From positions 1-64,000 of the forward strand of contig NZ_JACBAZ010000003.1 of assembly GCF_013391475.1 (NCBI RefSeq): DNA of 64,000 nucleotides, in the 5' to 3' direction. Positions 27,402 through 36,259 of the stretch are shown one piece after another. Within the stretch, counting starts at the first letter, position 1. The number at the start of each line of letters is the position of its first letter. A program made the translations under genes and the position numbers. This DNA comes from Oceaniferula marina. GTDB lineage: Bacteria; Verrucomicrobiota; Verrucomicrobiia; Verrucomicrobiales; Akkermansiaceae. The notes beneath the pieces were generated by a model. It did not search any database. It was given only the letters and a program-made list of their open reading frames with translations, and was not told where the DNA came from.

Positions 27402-29066
27402 TTACTTTGAAATTTCTTCTTTGATGGTGATTAAATCTTTCATCACAGCATACAGGTCTCCTGCCCCTCCACGCTTACCAAATCCATCATGCAGATCTCG
27501 ATAGATGCCAAATAGACGGGTGTAGGTTTCATGATTCTGTTGATCCGGCGTATAAGCTCGCTCGGTCACACGCGTCATCGCCTCCTGAGCGGTGGAAAAA
27601 TCCGGGTAAACCCCAGCAATCACGGCGGCCCCCACAGCAGCTCCGAGAGCACACGTCTGTGAGGATTGGGAGACACATACTTCTCGCCCAGTTACATCTG
27701 CATAAATTTGCATCAACATGGCATTTTTTTCCGCAATGCCACCAGCGCAAACAATCCGTTCAACCTTCACACCATACTCCTCAATACGTTCTAGAATCAT
27801 GCGCGCACCAAAGGCAGTGGCTTCGACCAGTGCACGATAAATTTCAGATCGGGTGGTATGCAAGGTTTGACCGATCAAAGCCCCCGTCAACCGCTGATCA
27901 ACAAGTACCGTTCGGTTTCCGTTATTCCAATCCAATGCCATCAAGCCGCTCTCCCCTGGAGACATCGACTCTACATCCTCAGTCATCTCTCGGTGTAACG
28001 TGGCATCACCCTGACAAACGGTTTCTACCCACCACTTAAAAATATCTCCTACCGCACTCTGCCCGGCCTCGATCCCATAATATCCAGGTAATATCGATCC
28101 CAGCACCTTGCCGCAAATCCCTGGAATATCCTCCACCGCCTTATCCGCTTTCACAATGGCACAGTCACATGTGGAGGTTCCGATGACTTTCACCAAAGTC
28201 CCCTCTTGAATACCACATCCAACAGCACCAAAATGAACATCAAACAATCCCATCGAAATCGGGATACCCACATTGAGTCCTAACTTCTTCGCCCAAGCTG
28301 AACACAAATACCCCGCCGTTTGGCTAGCATCATAGGCTTTCTCATAGAGGCGATCTCTGAGCTCTGCCAATCGAGGGTCGAGCATTTCTAAAAATTCCTT
28401 ATCCGGTAAGCCACCCCATTCATCGGAGTAAAGCGCCTTGTGACCCGCCGCGCAAACACTCCGTTTAACCAGCTTAGGATCCTCGATTCCCGCCAATACG
28501 CTGGGAACCCAATCGCAGAGCTCCACCCATGAATAAGCGCTGTCAAAAACACGTTGATCCACTTTCAGACAATGCCAAATCTTGCTCCACCACCATTCCG
28601 AGGAATACACATTTCCACACTTCGCCACAAAATGGGGTCGGTGCGTTCTCGCTAAATCGGTAATCGTAGCCGCCTCCTCATGGCTGGTATGATCTTTCCA
28701 TAACCAACACTGAGCTGAAAGATTCCCCTCAAACTCAGAACTCATCCCAAGTGCCTGATTCAAAGAATTAACAGGCAAGGGGCTGGATCCTGTCGAATCG
28801 ATACCAATTCCCACTACCTTTTCAGCTTGAAAATCTTTGCAGGCTTTAGACTCATTGAGAGCTAGCTTGATAGCTTTTTCAGCTCCTCTGAGATAATCTC
28901 CAGGATGCTGCCGCGCGAGGTAAACATCCGACTGATCAAGCAAAATCCCCTCATCACCACTCGGATAACCATAGACCCCCGTGCCAATTTCAACACCATC
29001 ATCACAGCAAACGACAACGGCTCTGCAGGAGTTGGTTCCATAATCCAGACCTATCACAAACGACAT
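27402..29066 (-). CDS. araB: Ribulokinase
   Basis: 554 residues of the FGGY kinase family. The N-terminal phosphate-binding block VIGLDYGTNSCRAVVV, GIDSTGSSPLPV, a GTSTCDCAI block and the C-terminal ATAFGARMILERIEEYG and CAGGIAEKNAML segments match ribulokinases; the length also fits AraB rather than the shorter glycerol or xylulose kinases. It phosphorylates L-ribulose to L-ribulose 5-phosphate using ATP. First gene of the leftward operon araB-araA-araD-symporter-ThuA fusion, divergent from the LacI-family gene, with an operator variant 49 bp upstream. Confidence 0.95.
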   Translation of the reverse strand: MSFVIGLDYGTNSCRAVVVCCDDGVEIGTGVYGYPSGDEGILLDQSDVYLARQHPGDYLRGAEKAIKLALNESKACKDFQAEKVVGIGIDSTGSSPLPVNSLNQALGMSSEFEGNLSAQCWLWKDHTSHEEAATITDLARTHRPHFVAKCGNVYSSEWWWSKIWHCLKVDQRVFDSAYSWVELCDWVPSVLAGIEDPKLVKRSVCAAGHKALYSDEWGGLPDKEFLEMLDPRLAELRDRLYEKAYDASQTAGYLCSAWAKKLGLNVGIPISMGLFDVHFGAVGCGIQEGTLVKVIGTSTCDCAIVKADKAVEDIPGICGKVLGSILPGYYGIEAGQSAVGDIFKWWVETVCQGDATLHREMTEDVESMSPGESGLMALDWNNGNRTVLVDQRLTGALIGQTLHTTRSEIYRALVEATAFGARMILERIEEYGVKVERIVCAGGIAEKNAMLMQIYADVTGREVCVSQSSQTCALGAAVGAAVIAGVYPDFSTAQEAMTRVTERAYTPDQQNHETYTRLFGIYRDLHDGFGKRGGAGDLYAVMKDLITIKEEISK

Positions 29067-29114
29067 GCTTGATTATATATAAAATTTAATTCAGCTATCA
29101 CACCCTTTGCAAAC

Positions 29115-29125
29115 TTGACAGTAAA
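29115..29125. promoter_or_regulatory. Operator in the araB / LacI-family divergent promoter
   Basis: On the plus strand TTGACAGTAAAG; toward araB it reads TTTACTGTCAAG, with TGTGAT 17 bp downstream as a -10 candidate. Toward the regulator, TTGACA is a perfect -35 hexamer and TACATT lies 16 bp on, so one site could control both directions. It is the only one of 15 copies with a change in the otherwise invariant TGTAAA half. Confidence 0.65.
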
Positions 29126-29180
29126 GCTCCAGAGTTTACATTGCCCTTGCATCTAAAATTTAACGTCTCAGATTATCATT

Positions 29181-30215
29181 ATGAAGGTCACCATGCAAAC
29201 GATTGCCGACGACGTCGGTGTTTCACGTAATGCCGTTTCACTTGCGTTACGCAATCACCCTTCCATTTCAGAACAAACAAAAAAACTGATCGAAGCTTCG
29301 GCAAAAAAATTAGGCTACCACCGAAACCCTACCTATGGAGAACTCATGTCCCAGATGCGTATGCGAGGTCTAGGAAAAACAGCCGCTACGATCGCTCTGT
29401 TTAATGCCAATAAAAGTAATGATGCCTTCAAAAATCACCCAACCATCCCTGAATACGTCAAAGGATGTCAAAAACGATCAACACTCTTAGGTTACCCTCT
29501 GGACTATTTCTGGCTACACCAGCCTAACACTCCAAGCTCGCGTTGGATCGATATCCTGGAGGCCCGAGGCATCCGAGGCATCATTATCATTGGCTTAATG
29601 AAAAATAACCAATTGCCTAAAGAGCTTCTCCCAATATTTGAGCACTTTCCAACCATCGTCACAGGAGTCAGGACACGCACTCCATCGCTTCCGTTCACCT
29701 GCGTCGACCACCATATTCTGTCTCTTCGAGCGATCGAAAAAGCCATAAGCCTGGGCTACAAACGGCCCGGCCTGATCATCGACAGCACCATTGATGAGCT
29801 TGTCGATCATCGATTCAGCGCAGGCTACTTCACCGGGCAGCAGAAACTCCCAAAAACCAGGCAATTAAACCCCTTCTTTGAGGCGGACCAAGCCAACGAG
29901 GACATCTCATTGTTTAAAACATGGCTCAAAAAAGAAAAACCTGACGTCATCCTGACACTTTATGATTACGTTCAAGACTGGCTCACAAAGCTGGGGTATA
30001 AAATACCTAGCGATATCGGACTCATCCAACTCGAGAAACGTAAAAACAAACCCGACTGGGCCGGAATGAATCAACATAACGATATTACGGGAGAGGCCGC
30101 GATAGATATGGTGATCTCTAGAATTCATCATGGCGAACCAGGCATCCCCCAATTCCCTCAAGCCACACTAATTGGCCCAACCTGGGAAGACGGCAAAACA
30201 GTTCGTCGTCAATAG
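29181..30215 (+). CDS. LacI-family transcriptional regulator, candidate master regulator of the locus
   Basis: 344 residues. The first ~50 residues are a LacI HTH: TIADDVGVSRNAVSLALRNH, SISEQTKKLIEASAKKLGY, then the hinge segment HRNPTYGELMSQMR. The rest (about 60-340) is a periplasmic-binding-protein-like effector domain, e.g. RGIRGIIIIGL, LPFTCVDHH, KPDVILTLYDYV, IPSDIGLIQLE. It is divergently transcribed from araBAD, the usual place for a sugar-responsive local regulator, and the shared motif lies between them. The effector may be L-arabinose or a galactose/arabinose derivative (inference). No Shine-Dalgarno; an ATG at the fifth codon is an alternative start. Confidence 0.9.
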   Translation: MKVTMQTIADDVGVSRNAVSLALRNHPSISEQTKKLIEASAKKLGYHRNPTYGELMSQMRMRGLGKTAATIALFNANKSNDAFKNHPTIPEYVKGCQKRSTLLGYPLDYFWLHQPNTPSSRWIDILEARGIRGIIIIGLMKNNQLPKELLPIFEHFPTIVTGVRTRTPSLPFTCVDHHILSLRAIEKAISLGYKRPGLIIDSTIDELVDHRFSAGYFTGQQKLPKTRQLNPFFEADQANEDISLFKTWLKKEKPDVILTLYDYVQDWLTKLGYKIPSDIGLIQLEKRKNKPDWAGMNQHNDITGEAAIDMVISRIHHGEPGIPQFPQATLIGPTWEDGKTVRRQ

Positions 30216-30301
30216 TTTTAGAAGCCTTTCAAGTCGAAAAAGCCAAATGACTCCTCTGCTACCTCAGGCTCTCCAATTTTATGAGGTTACTTTTGGTTGC
30301 C

Positions 30302-32824
30302 CTAAAACCAAGTGGTTTGAATTTTCAACGGAGCGCCAAGATCGAGCATCATGCTATTAGTGCTGCCAGCAGCCTCTTCAATCCACTGATTCCACGTTCC
30401 CAGATTTGAGTTGGTGGAATCAGGTGTTGCTAGGCCTTTCCATTGGATGATCAAGGGATCTTGACCAGATTGGATAAAGGCATCTGTGATGGCAAAGTAT
30501 TCCGTTTCAAATTGGGCTTGAGTAAACCCCCATGCTGACAAATCGTTAATCCCTAAACCAATGAGGACAATATCGGGTTGGTAGGCTATTGCCGATGTGT
30601 AGCTAGCGGTGTCACTGTATTTGTTGCCGGCGAGAAGGAAACCTGCTCCCGCTACGCTATAGTTCTGAACCTCAAAATTGCTGGTGCCTAAAACTTTCTC
30701 GAGCTGAGCTAGGAAGCTATCGGCGCCTCCTGCGAGGCCGGTGCTTACTGTAATACTGTCGCCGATACAGGCCACGCGGATAGTGCGACCTGGAGCGACG
30801 ATCCACTTATCCGTGCGAAATGAAGAAGATGACCAACCATCGGCATTGTATAGATCAACATCAATATTCATGTGCCAGGCATGGCGAACAGCGACTGGAT
30901 TCAGAACAGAACCAGCAGTAACCTCAATCGTATTGCCAACAATCGTAGCTGTCGCGGCTACAAAGTTACGATCCTTACCCGCAATTTCAAAGTTCCTCAG
31001 CAAACCGCCGTCATTATCAGTTAGACCTCCACCGATGTGATCGAACTCAAGAGTGATTTTATTTCCCGAGACAGTATGACTTTTATAGGTAGGACCACCA
31101 TAAGTGATGGCATCTCCATACTGTTTAGCGCGGGCAATCTTAGCTAAACGTCCACCAACAGGTTCTTTATTAGCAGGGTGCACATTCGAGCTACTACCGC
31201 CATACTCCATGATGGTGGCAATTTCAACGCAATCCATATCGTTAGCAACACGCTGTTGGGCCTCTCGATAATACGGCCACATAGTATGACCGCCACCACT
31301 GATCCGAGGAAGCTGAACCATGTGGAAAGGAAAGTTAGGTTTACCAAACTGAGTGCGCCAGTCGTTAATCAGCGTTTTCATAACCATGGTCTGGTAGTCA
31401 GACAAGCGGTTACCATTAATCTGGTATTTACCCTTGGTAAACTCTCCATTGGATTCACCTTGATACCAGATGGCCCCCTTAAAGGTGAAATCTATAAGGA
31501 AAGGCATCGAGGTGTAATAAAGAAATCCAGGAGCCAGTGGGTGTGGGTGAGGCTTGGAAGGATCCGTGTGGGTGTAGTTACCTCCGTTGACATCGTTGTT
31601 ATAAACATTTTTGAAAAGGCGAGGACTGGTCCACTGACCGAGGTTACGGCAGAGATGAGGACGCTTAAAGGCCTCTTTCAGGTGTGGTTCATTTTGCAGA
31701 GCAGCAGGGCTAATATAAGCCTCTGTGCTGGTGCCTCCATAGGAAATATCAACAATCCCGATCGGAACATTGAGATCCACAGCAAGATTGTGAGCAAAGA
31801 AATATGCCACCGCCGATTGATTTTTGACACTTGTGGCATCCATCACTTGCCATGCCCCCCTGTAAAAATTTTCAGGAGTGAGAGAGGAAAAGGCTGTTGC
31901 ATTATAAACTGTACCTCCTCCAACTCCGACCGATCCCTCCCAGTCACACATGCGGATGAGTGGATAAGTAGAGGCTTGGGCTGGAGTTGGGCTTTGCTCC
32001 ACCCTCCAGTTCATATTTGACTGCCCTGCGGCAAGCCACACTTCGCCAATAAGTATATCAACGATGCTTACTTCAGAAGAACCCGTCACAACAAGATCCT
32101 GCCCAATGGCATTGGCCGTCATTGGGTCAAGGGTGATCATCCAGTTGCCATCCCCATCTGTGATGGTTTTCTTGACTTGCCCAGCAAATGAAACCGAGAC
32201 CGCTTGTTTACCTGGGTTCACCGAGTCATGCCCGTAAATATTAACAGCTTCGCCACGTTGGAGCACCATGTGATTTGTGAACACACGGCCAAGTTTCGTG
32301 GTTGCTGGCGGGCTTGCTGTTGCATTAACTGTAATGTTATCCGCAGTAGCGCCTGTGCCCCAGCTGTAGTTAAAGCCATCTTGAATTCCTAGAGTCAAGA
32401 TGGTCTGGCCTGCATAGGTCTGGGAACCGGAGATCGCGGTGCCATCGACGTAGCCGTGCGGTAAGTAGATGCGAGTACCTGCTCCTTCTAAAAGGAAACC
32501 AAAGCCACCACCTGTGGTGCTGCTAGCCGTGATTGTCCCAGCATGAGTAGAAAAGGTCCCCGCTGAGGCAGTGGCGCCAGAAAATCCTATAGTAGGTGCC
32601 TGTAAGCTTTGCAATCCATTAGAACCCCCAGCACCTAATAACCGATTAAAACTTGCGCGCAAGCCTCCAGCCCAGCCACCACCTGGAGTTAATGCTGTCG
32701 TGTTGAGTGAGCCAGACCAAGAAATGACGACATCAGAGCCGACCTCTTCGACATCGACGGTTACTGCTGCTTCGGAGACCAACGTTGTCACCACTAGGGC
32801 TAAAAGTGTGTTTTTAAATTTCAT
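30302..32824 (-). CDS. N-terminal beta domain / SASA esterase / C-terminal SGNH domain lacking its last catalytic block
   Basis: 840 residues. Signal peptide (1-19), a Gly/Ser-rich beta-type domain (about 20-170), a SASA-type sialate O-acetylesterase domain (about 178-650; FTNHMVLQR, GQSNM with Ser269, FKGAIWYQGESNGEF, SSNVHPANKEP), then an SGNH/GDSL hydrolase domain from 680 (GDSI with Ser690, GIND near 758-761). The SGNH domain stops at LDLGAPLKIQTTWF, just where the family normally continues into the DxxH block, which I cannot find downstream in any frame. It has no copy of the shared operator and converges on the LacI-family gene 86 bp away. Its role is probably deacetylation of glycans; the C-terminal domain may be inactive. 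Confidence 0.8.
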   Translation of the reverse strand: MKFKNTLLALVVTTLVSEAAVTVDVEEVGSDVVISWSGSLNTTALTPGGGWAGGLRASFNRLLGAGGSNGLQSLQAPTIGFSGATASAGTFSTHAGTITASSTTGGGFGFLLEGAGTRIYLPHGYVDGTAISGSQTYAGQTILTLGIQDGFNYSWGTGATADNITVNATASPPATTKLGRVFTNHMVLQRGEAVNIYGHDSVNPGKQAVSVSFAGQVKKTITDGDGNWMITLDPMTANAIGQDLVVTGSSEVSIVDILIGEVWLAAGQSNMNWRVEQSPTPAQASTYPLIRMCDWEGSVGVGGGTVYNATAFSSLTPENFYRGAWQVMDATSVKNQSAVAYFFAHNLAVDLNVPIGIVDISYGGTSTEAYISPAALQNEPHLKEAFKRPHLCRNLGQWTSPRLFKNVYNNDVNGGNYTHTDPSKPHPHPLAPGFLYYTSMPFLIDFTFKGAIWYQGESNGEFTKGKYQINGNRLSDYQTMVMKTLINDWRTQFGKPNFPFHMVQLPRISGGGHTMWPYYREAQQRVANDMDCVEIATIMEYGGSSSNVHPANKEPVGGRLAKIARAKQYGDAITYGGPTYKSHTVSGNKITLEFDHIGGGLTDNDGGLLRNFEIAGKDRNFVAATATIVGNTIEVTAGSVLNPVAVRHAWHMNIDVDLYNADGWSSSSFRTDKWIVAPGRTIRVACIGDSITVSTGLAGGADSFLAQLEKVLGTSNFEVQNYSVAGAGFLLAGNKYSDTASYTSAIAYQPDIVLIGLGINDLSAWGFTQAQFETEYFAITDAFIQSGQDPLIIQWKGLATPDSTNSNLGTWNQWIEEAAGSTNSMMLDLGAPLKIQTTWF

Positions 32825-32981
32825 TGTTTGTTACTAATTATTCAATCAGACAATCGGTCTAATTAGGGTTACCATACCCCCCATTATGGGAGAAATAGAG
32901 ACGACTTGATTCTTTGTGTATAGACTGTTCTTCCTTCAGCGATAAGCTAAAGCTTACTTTCAAAAAAAGGCCCACCCCGAC

Positions 32982-33011
32982 AAAAAAGAGGCGGGCATTT
33001 CTGCCCACCTC
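32982..33011 (-). terminator. Rho-independent terminator of PEP-CTERM cassette 1
   Basis: In transcription sense: GAGGTGGGC, loop AGAAAT, GCCCGCCTC, then TTTTTT. The stem is near-perfect with one G-T wobble. About 33 bp after the stop of the 33045-33803 gene. Confidence 0.85.
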
Positions 33012-33044
33012 CTTCTCTTGTTTATAAACACACAAAACAAATTT

Positions 33045-33803
33045 CTACTTCCTGCGGCGCAGGATAAGAGCCAGTCCAGCTAACCCAAGTAAAGCTGAAC
33101 TGCTTGGCTCTGGCACTGCGTTAGGTCCTGCGTCGTAACTTGAAGTTACCTCAGCAGCAGTCAATACGGTGTCATAAATACGAAACTCATCGATTGAGCC
33201 GTCAAGATAAGGATCACTCCATTGAGCTTTACCCAAATAAGCGTTGGTTGTTCCAATACTGGCTAAAGTGTTAGTAACATCTGTCTTTTCAGAAACAAAC
33301 GCTCCGTTCACATAATATTTAATGGTATTGGTAGCATCGTCAAATGTCATCGCCATATGGTAGCTTCCTGCTGCCAATTTTCCTGTCTCCTCTAAAGCCT
33401 GTTCTGTAGGATTATTTTTGAGACCTATCACTTGGTTAGGATTAGACGATCCTCCAGGTTCACCGACAGGTGAGTAAAACAGATAATCCGATGTATTATC
33501 ACCGAAATCAAAGACCCTCTGCCAGCGTGTGAGATCATCATGTGTCCACCATGATTCGATAGTAAGAGTTGTAAACGTATCGATGGCAATCGTTGAGGCA
33601 TCAAGGTTAACGTAATCATTGCTTCCGTCAAATAGCGCCTGTCCTCCGGAGACAGAGGCTCCGTTCACAAGAGTGCCATCAGCCCCTCCAATGGAATCAC
33701 TGGCATCAGTGTCAAAGCTATATCTGTGCACCATGGCCGCATTCGCCATGGCTGCAAGCCCAAGACTTATTGTCATTGTTGTTAGTATCGTATTTTTCAT
33801 CAT
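33045..33803 (-). CDS. LamG-domain PEP-CTERM surface protein (cassette 1, type A)
   Basis: 252 residues: signal peptide (about 1-22), one LamG/concanavalin A-like domain (about 23-225; HRYSFDTDASDSIGGADG, GSIDEFRIYDTVLTAAEV), and a C-terminal PEP-CTERM sorting signal with VPEPSS at about 231-236, a short hydrophobic helix and the basic end LRRRK. Such tails are cut and anchored by an exosortase, which is not in this window. LamG folds often bind sugars. It is the left-most of five tandem single-gene cassettes, with its own operator 136 bp upstream and its own terminator. Closest relative in the window is cassette 5. Confidence 0.88.
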   Translation of the reverse strand: MMKNTILTTMTISLGLAAMANAAMVHRYSFDTDASDSIGGADGTLVNGASVSGGQALFDGSNDYVNLDASTIAIDTFTTLTIESWWTHDDLTRWQRVFDFGDNTSDYLFYSPVGEPGGSSNPNQVIGLKNNPTEQALEETGKLAAGSYHMAMTFDDATNTIKYYVNGAFVSEKTDVTNTLASIGTTNAYLGKAQWSDPYLDGSIDEFRIYDTVLTAAEVTSSYDAGPNAVPEPSSSALLGLAGLALILRRRK

Positions 33804-33938
33804 TGTATTAATTCGATTTAGGGTTGGTTACCGCTGTTCAGGTTACTTTCTTGATGACAGAGAGGTTATCTGACGACCAATAAAGAGACATTAATGACCA
33901 TTAATTTGTATTTCAATGAGATTGCACGAATCATCAAC

Positions 33939-33949
33939 TTTACAATAAA
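33939..33949 (-). promoter_or_regulatory. Operator/promoter of PEP-CTERM cassette 1
   Basis: Sense TTTATTGTAAAG, with TGCAAT starting exactly 17 bp after TTTATT. 136 bp upstream of the ATG. A 10-bp palindrome TTACTAGTAA lies 24 bp further upstream (33973-33982). Confidence 0.7.
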
Positions 33950-34063
33950 GTTGCAGGTACACTCGAGTCAAATTACTAGTAAACCGGAACTTGTATGAAC
34001 AACCGCTATTTAGCTGGTGAGGAGGTAGAGCTCGTTGACCAGCGCGCTCTACCACATATCGAC

Positions 34064-34092
34064 AAAAAAGAGGCGAGCATTTCTGCCCGCCC
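34064..34092 (-). terminator. Rho-independent terminator of PEP-CTERM cassette 2
   Basis: Sense: GGCGGGC, loop AGAAAT, GCTCGCC, then TC and TTTTTT. Same loop sequence as the other four cassette terminators. Confidence 0.85.
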
Positions 34093-34131
34093 CCCTCTCT
34101 TGCTTAAGAAATATACAAAATAAGCAAAATT

Positions 34132-34878
34132 TTATTTCCTGCGGCGAAGAATCAGAGCGAGTCCAGCCAATCCAATTAAAGCTGAGCTACTTGGCTCGGG
34201 CACGGCAGTCGAAACAATCTGCACACCACTCCAAGGACCGGCATCCCCACCTGCGGCGCCATTGATCGCGATCTCGCCACCAACAGAACTGATACCTGTA
34301 AACTTGACGAAATGCGTTCCTTCAACATAGGCTGCATTACTTGTCGCAGTAGCGAAGTTGCTGGTAAGAGATTCTGCAAGATCAGCGCCAGTTCCTGTTG
34401 TAATGGTGTAATCATTTGTGCCGTCATCCCAACGCCATGAGAAATAGACATAAACGTCGTGGGTGGCTGTATCGCTAAGTCCGCTAAAAGTCAGCGTCGA
34501 ATTGTTGTTATTACTACCAAACCAACCTTGGTTCATGGCGTCTCTGCCAGTATCAGAGTAAGCGGCAAAATCTTTGTTAGTAGTTCCTGAAGTGGCCAAT
34601 GCCACGGTGCCGGCGTTTCCATCCGAATCCGAGATAGCTAACCCTGACAGGTGTCCCGCAGCAGCTGGAGCTATGATGTTGTTCCATTCGTTAGCTCCAA
34701 CAGATCCAGCTTGATAAACAGCTCCGTCAGCAACACTTACCGCACTGCCTCTTCCTGTGCCCCCTGTATTACCTGCGAAATTCACGTTGTATAAAGTAGC
34801 AGCCTGACTGGTGGCTACAGAGAAGGCGCCCACCGCAGTTAGGGTGAGAGCTAGAGTTCGATTGTTTGTATTTTTCAT
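34132..34878 (-). CDS. PEP-CTERM surface protein (cassette 2, type B)
   Basis: 248 residues: signal peptide (about 1-27, SQAAT), a Gly/Ser/Thr/Asn-rich beta-sandwich-like domain (e.g. LTFSGLSDTATHDVYVYFSW, WSGVQIVS) and a PEP-CTERM tail starting VPEPSSS and ending LRRRK. I do not recognise a named domain; the layout resembles carbohydrate-binding-like PEP-CTERM proteins common in Verrucomicrobiota. It shares the pattern of cassette 4 (a VYVYF strand, then a G-x-Q-I-V end before the tail), so I group the two as type B. Operator 134 bp upstream, terminator 39 bp downstream. Confidence 0.8.
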   Translation of the reverse strand: MKNTNNRTLALTLTAVGAFSVATSQAATLYNVNFAGNTGGTGRGSAVSVADGAVYQAGSVGANEWNNIIAPAAAGHLSGLAISDSDGNAGTVALATSGTTNKDFAAYSDTGRDAMNQGWFGSNNNNSTLTFSGLSDTATHDVYVYFSWRWDDGTNDYTITTGTGADLAESLTSNFATATSNAAYVEGTHFVKFTGISSVGGEIAINGAAGGDAGPWSGVQIVSTAVPEPSSSALIGLAGLALILRRRK

Positions 34879-35011
34879 TGTCGTATTAACTTAAGGTTGG
34901 TTATCGCTATTCTAGTTGTTTTCTTGATTACTGAGAGATGGACTCATGAGCGATAAAGGGACATTAGTCACTACCTACTTGCCAATCCATGCAATAGTGT
35001 CGGCCATCAAC

Positions 35012-35022
35012 TTTACAATAAA
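35012..35022 (-). promoter_or_regulatory. Operator/promoter of PEP-CTERM cassette 2
   Basis: Sense TTTATTGTAAAG followed 17 bp later by CACTAT. 134 bp upstream of the ATG. Confidence 0.72.
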
Positions 35023-35079
35023 GCTATGGACAAAACTTAGTATGATTACCGACGCAGCGCGCTACCGCTACACACCGAC

Positions 35080-35108
35080 AAAAAAAGAGGCAAGCATTTC
35101 TGCCTACC
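35080..35108 (-). terminator. Rho-independent terminator of PEP-CTERM cassette 3
   Basis: Sense: GGTAGGC, loop AGAAAT, GCTTGCC, then TC and seven T. Two wobble pairs. Confidence 0.82.
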
Positions 35109-35147
35109 CCTTTCTCTTGCTTAAAAAATATACAAATAAGCAAAATT

Positions 35148-35924
35148 TTATTTCCTGCGGCGCAGGATGAGCGCGAGTGCACCGAGACCGAGAAGGGCTG
35201 ATGAGCTTGGCTCGGGCACAACGTCAGCTCCTGCTGCAAAACTTGCAGCTACCTCCTGGGCGGAAAGAGCCGTGTTATAAATACGAAATTCATCAATGGA
35301 GCCGCTGAGATTATTGTCCCCCGGATAAGAGGCTTCACCCAAATAAGCATGGGCATCACTGACATCGCTTAAGTTAATCGTCGCTGCGGTGTTCTGACCA
35401 ACTTGCACACCATCGATGAACAGTGTCATCGTGTCTGTCGCATTGTTAAATGTTAAAGCCATGTGGTAGGCACCATTGGCTAACTTTCCAGGTAAGTTAA
35501 TAAAGTCTTCATTATTGAAACCCGGATCAGCATCGGAAATCGCAGCATATTGTGCTGCGTCACCACCTGGGTCCCCTACAGGCGAATAAAAGAGGTAGTT
35601 TCTGCCCATACCGGAACCGTTGGTATCACCAAAGTCAAAGACTCGCCCCCAATTGGCCTGTGAGTCATGTGACCACCAAGCTTCCATTGTTACTTCTGAA
35701 AAACCGCTAATCGCAATCGAGTTCGAATCAAGGGCCGCATAGCCAGCCCCGTCTAATTGTAGCGCGCCTCCTGAAACAGTCGCAGTACCGAGAAGTGCGC
35801 CATCAGCCGCTCCGATAGAATCACTGACATCGGTGTCGAAGCTATACCGGTGCACCAGTGCAGCATTTGACATCGCTGTAAGGCCGATACCAAGGGTCAT
35901 TGTTGTTAATAGTGTATTTTTCAT
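35148..35924 (-). CDS. LamG-domain PEP-CTERM surface protein (cassette 3, type A)
   Basis: 258 residues: signal peptide (about 1-22), LamG-like domain (HRYSFDTDVSDSIGAADG; VTMEAWWSHDSQANWGRVFDFG; GSIDEFRIYNTALSAQEV) and an intact PEP-CTERM tail (VPEPSSS, then LILRRRK). Paralogue of cassettes 1 and 5 but with a longer loop after the FYSPVGDPGG block. Own operator 142 bp upstream and own terminator. Part of the alternating A-B-A-B-A array. Confidence 0.88.
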   Translation of the reverse strand: MKNTLLTTMTLGIGLTAMSNAALVHRYSFDTDVSDSIGAADGALLGTATVSGGALQLDGAGYAALDSNSIAISGFSEVTMEAWWSHDSQANWGRVFDFGDTNGSGMGRNYLFYSPVGDPGGDAAQYAAISDADPGFNNEDFINLPGKLANGAYHMALTFNNATDTMTLFIDGVQVGQNTAATINLSDVSDAHAYLGEASYPGDNNLSGSIDEFRIYNTALSAQEVAASFAAGADVVPEPSSSALLGLGALALILRRRK

Positions 35925-36065
35925 AGTTATACTTGAGTTGAGTTTAAGTTTGAGTTTGAGTTTAGCTACCGCTCTTCTTGATTTCAGAGTGAAGGTCTCA
36001 AAAGCGATAATGTAACGATAACCTCCATCAATTTACCAATCAATCAGATAGTGCAAGCCTATGAC

Positions 36066-36076
36066 TTTACAGTAAA
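36066..36076 (-). promoter_or_regulatory. Operator/promoter of PEP-CTERM cassette 3
   Basis: Sense TTTACTGTAAAG, perfect dyad, with CACTAT exactly 17 bp after TTTACT. 142 bp upstream of the ATG. Confidence 0.75.
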
Positions 36077-36130
36077 ATCATTGGGAACCATTCGACTCAG
36101 ACGGTTAAAGAGCCTCAACCAGTGTGAAAG

Positions 36131-36172
36131 CCCTAGGATGCAAGCCGTCGTTTAACCCCCAAGTCAATACGC
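36131..36172. repeat. Duplicated spacer, copy 1
   Basis: About 42 bp resembling 37321-37365; the shared core reads GTCGTTTA(A)CCCCCAAGTCA. It lies between an operator and the next terminator, where no gene is expected, so it marks duplication of whole cassettes including spacers. Confidence 0.6.
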
Positions 36173-36190
36173 CCAATAGGACACACCGAC

Positions 36191-36219
36191 AAAAAAAGAG
36201 GCAAGCATTTCTGCCTCCC
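36191..36219 (-). terminator. Rho-independent terminator of PEP-CTERM cassette 4
   Basis: Sense: GAGGCA, loop GAAATGCT, TGCCTC, then seven T. Perfect 6-bp stem. Confidence 0.88.
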
Positions 36220-36259
36220 CCTTTCTCTTGCTTAAAAAATATACAAAACAAGCAAATTT

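Noticed and set aside
33973-33982. TTACTAGTAA palindrome as a sixteenth operator
   Set aside because: Spacing between half-sites differs from all the other copies and it occurs once; noted only as a possible auxiliary site.
34021-35075. tRNA-like strings near 34024-34053 (GGTAGAGC ... GCTCTACC) and 35050-35075 (TAGCGGTAGCGCGCTGCG on the minus strand)
   Set aside because: They resemble a D-arm only; no acceptor stem, anticodon arm or TTC-containing T-arm can be built around them. The first is simply an 8-bp inverted repeat.
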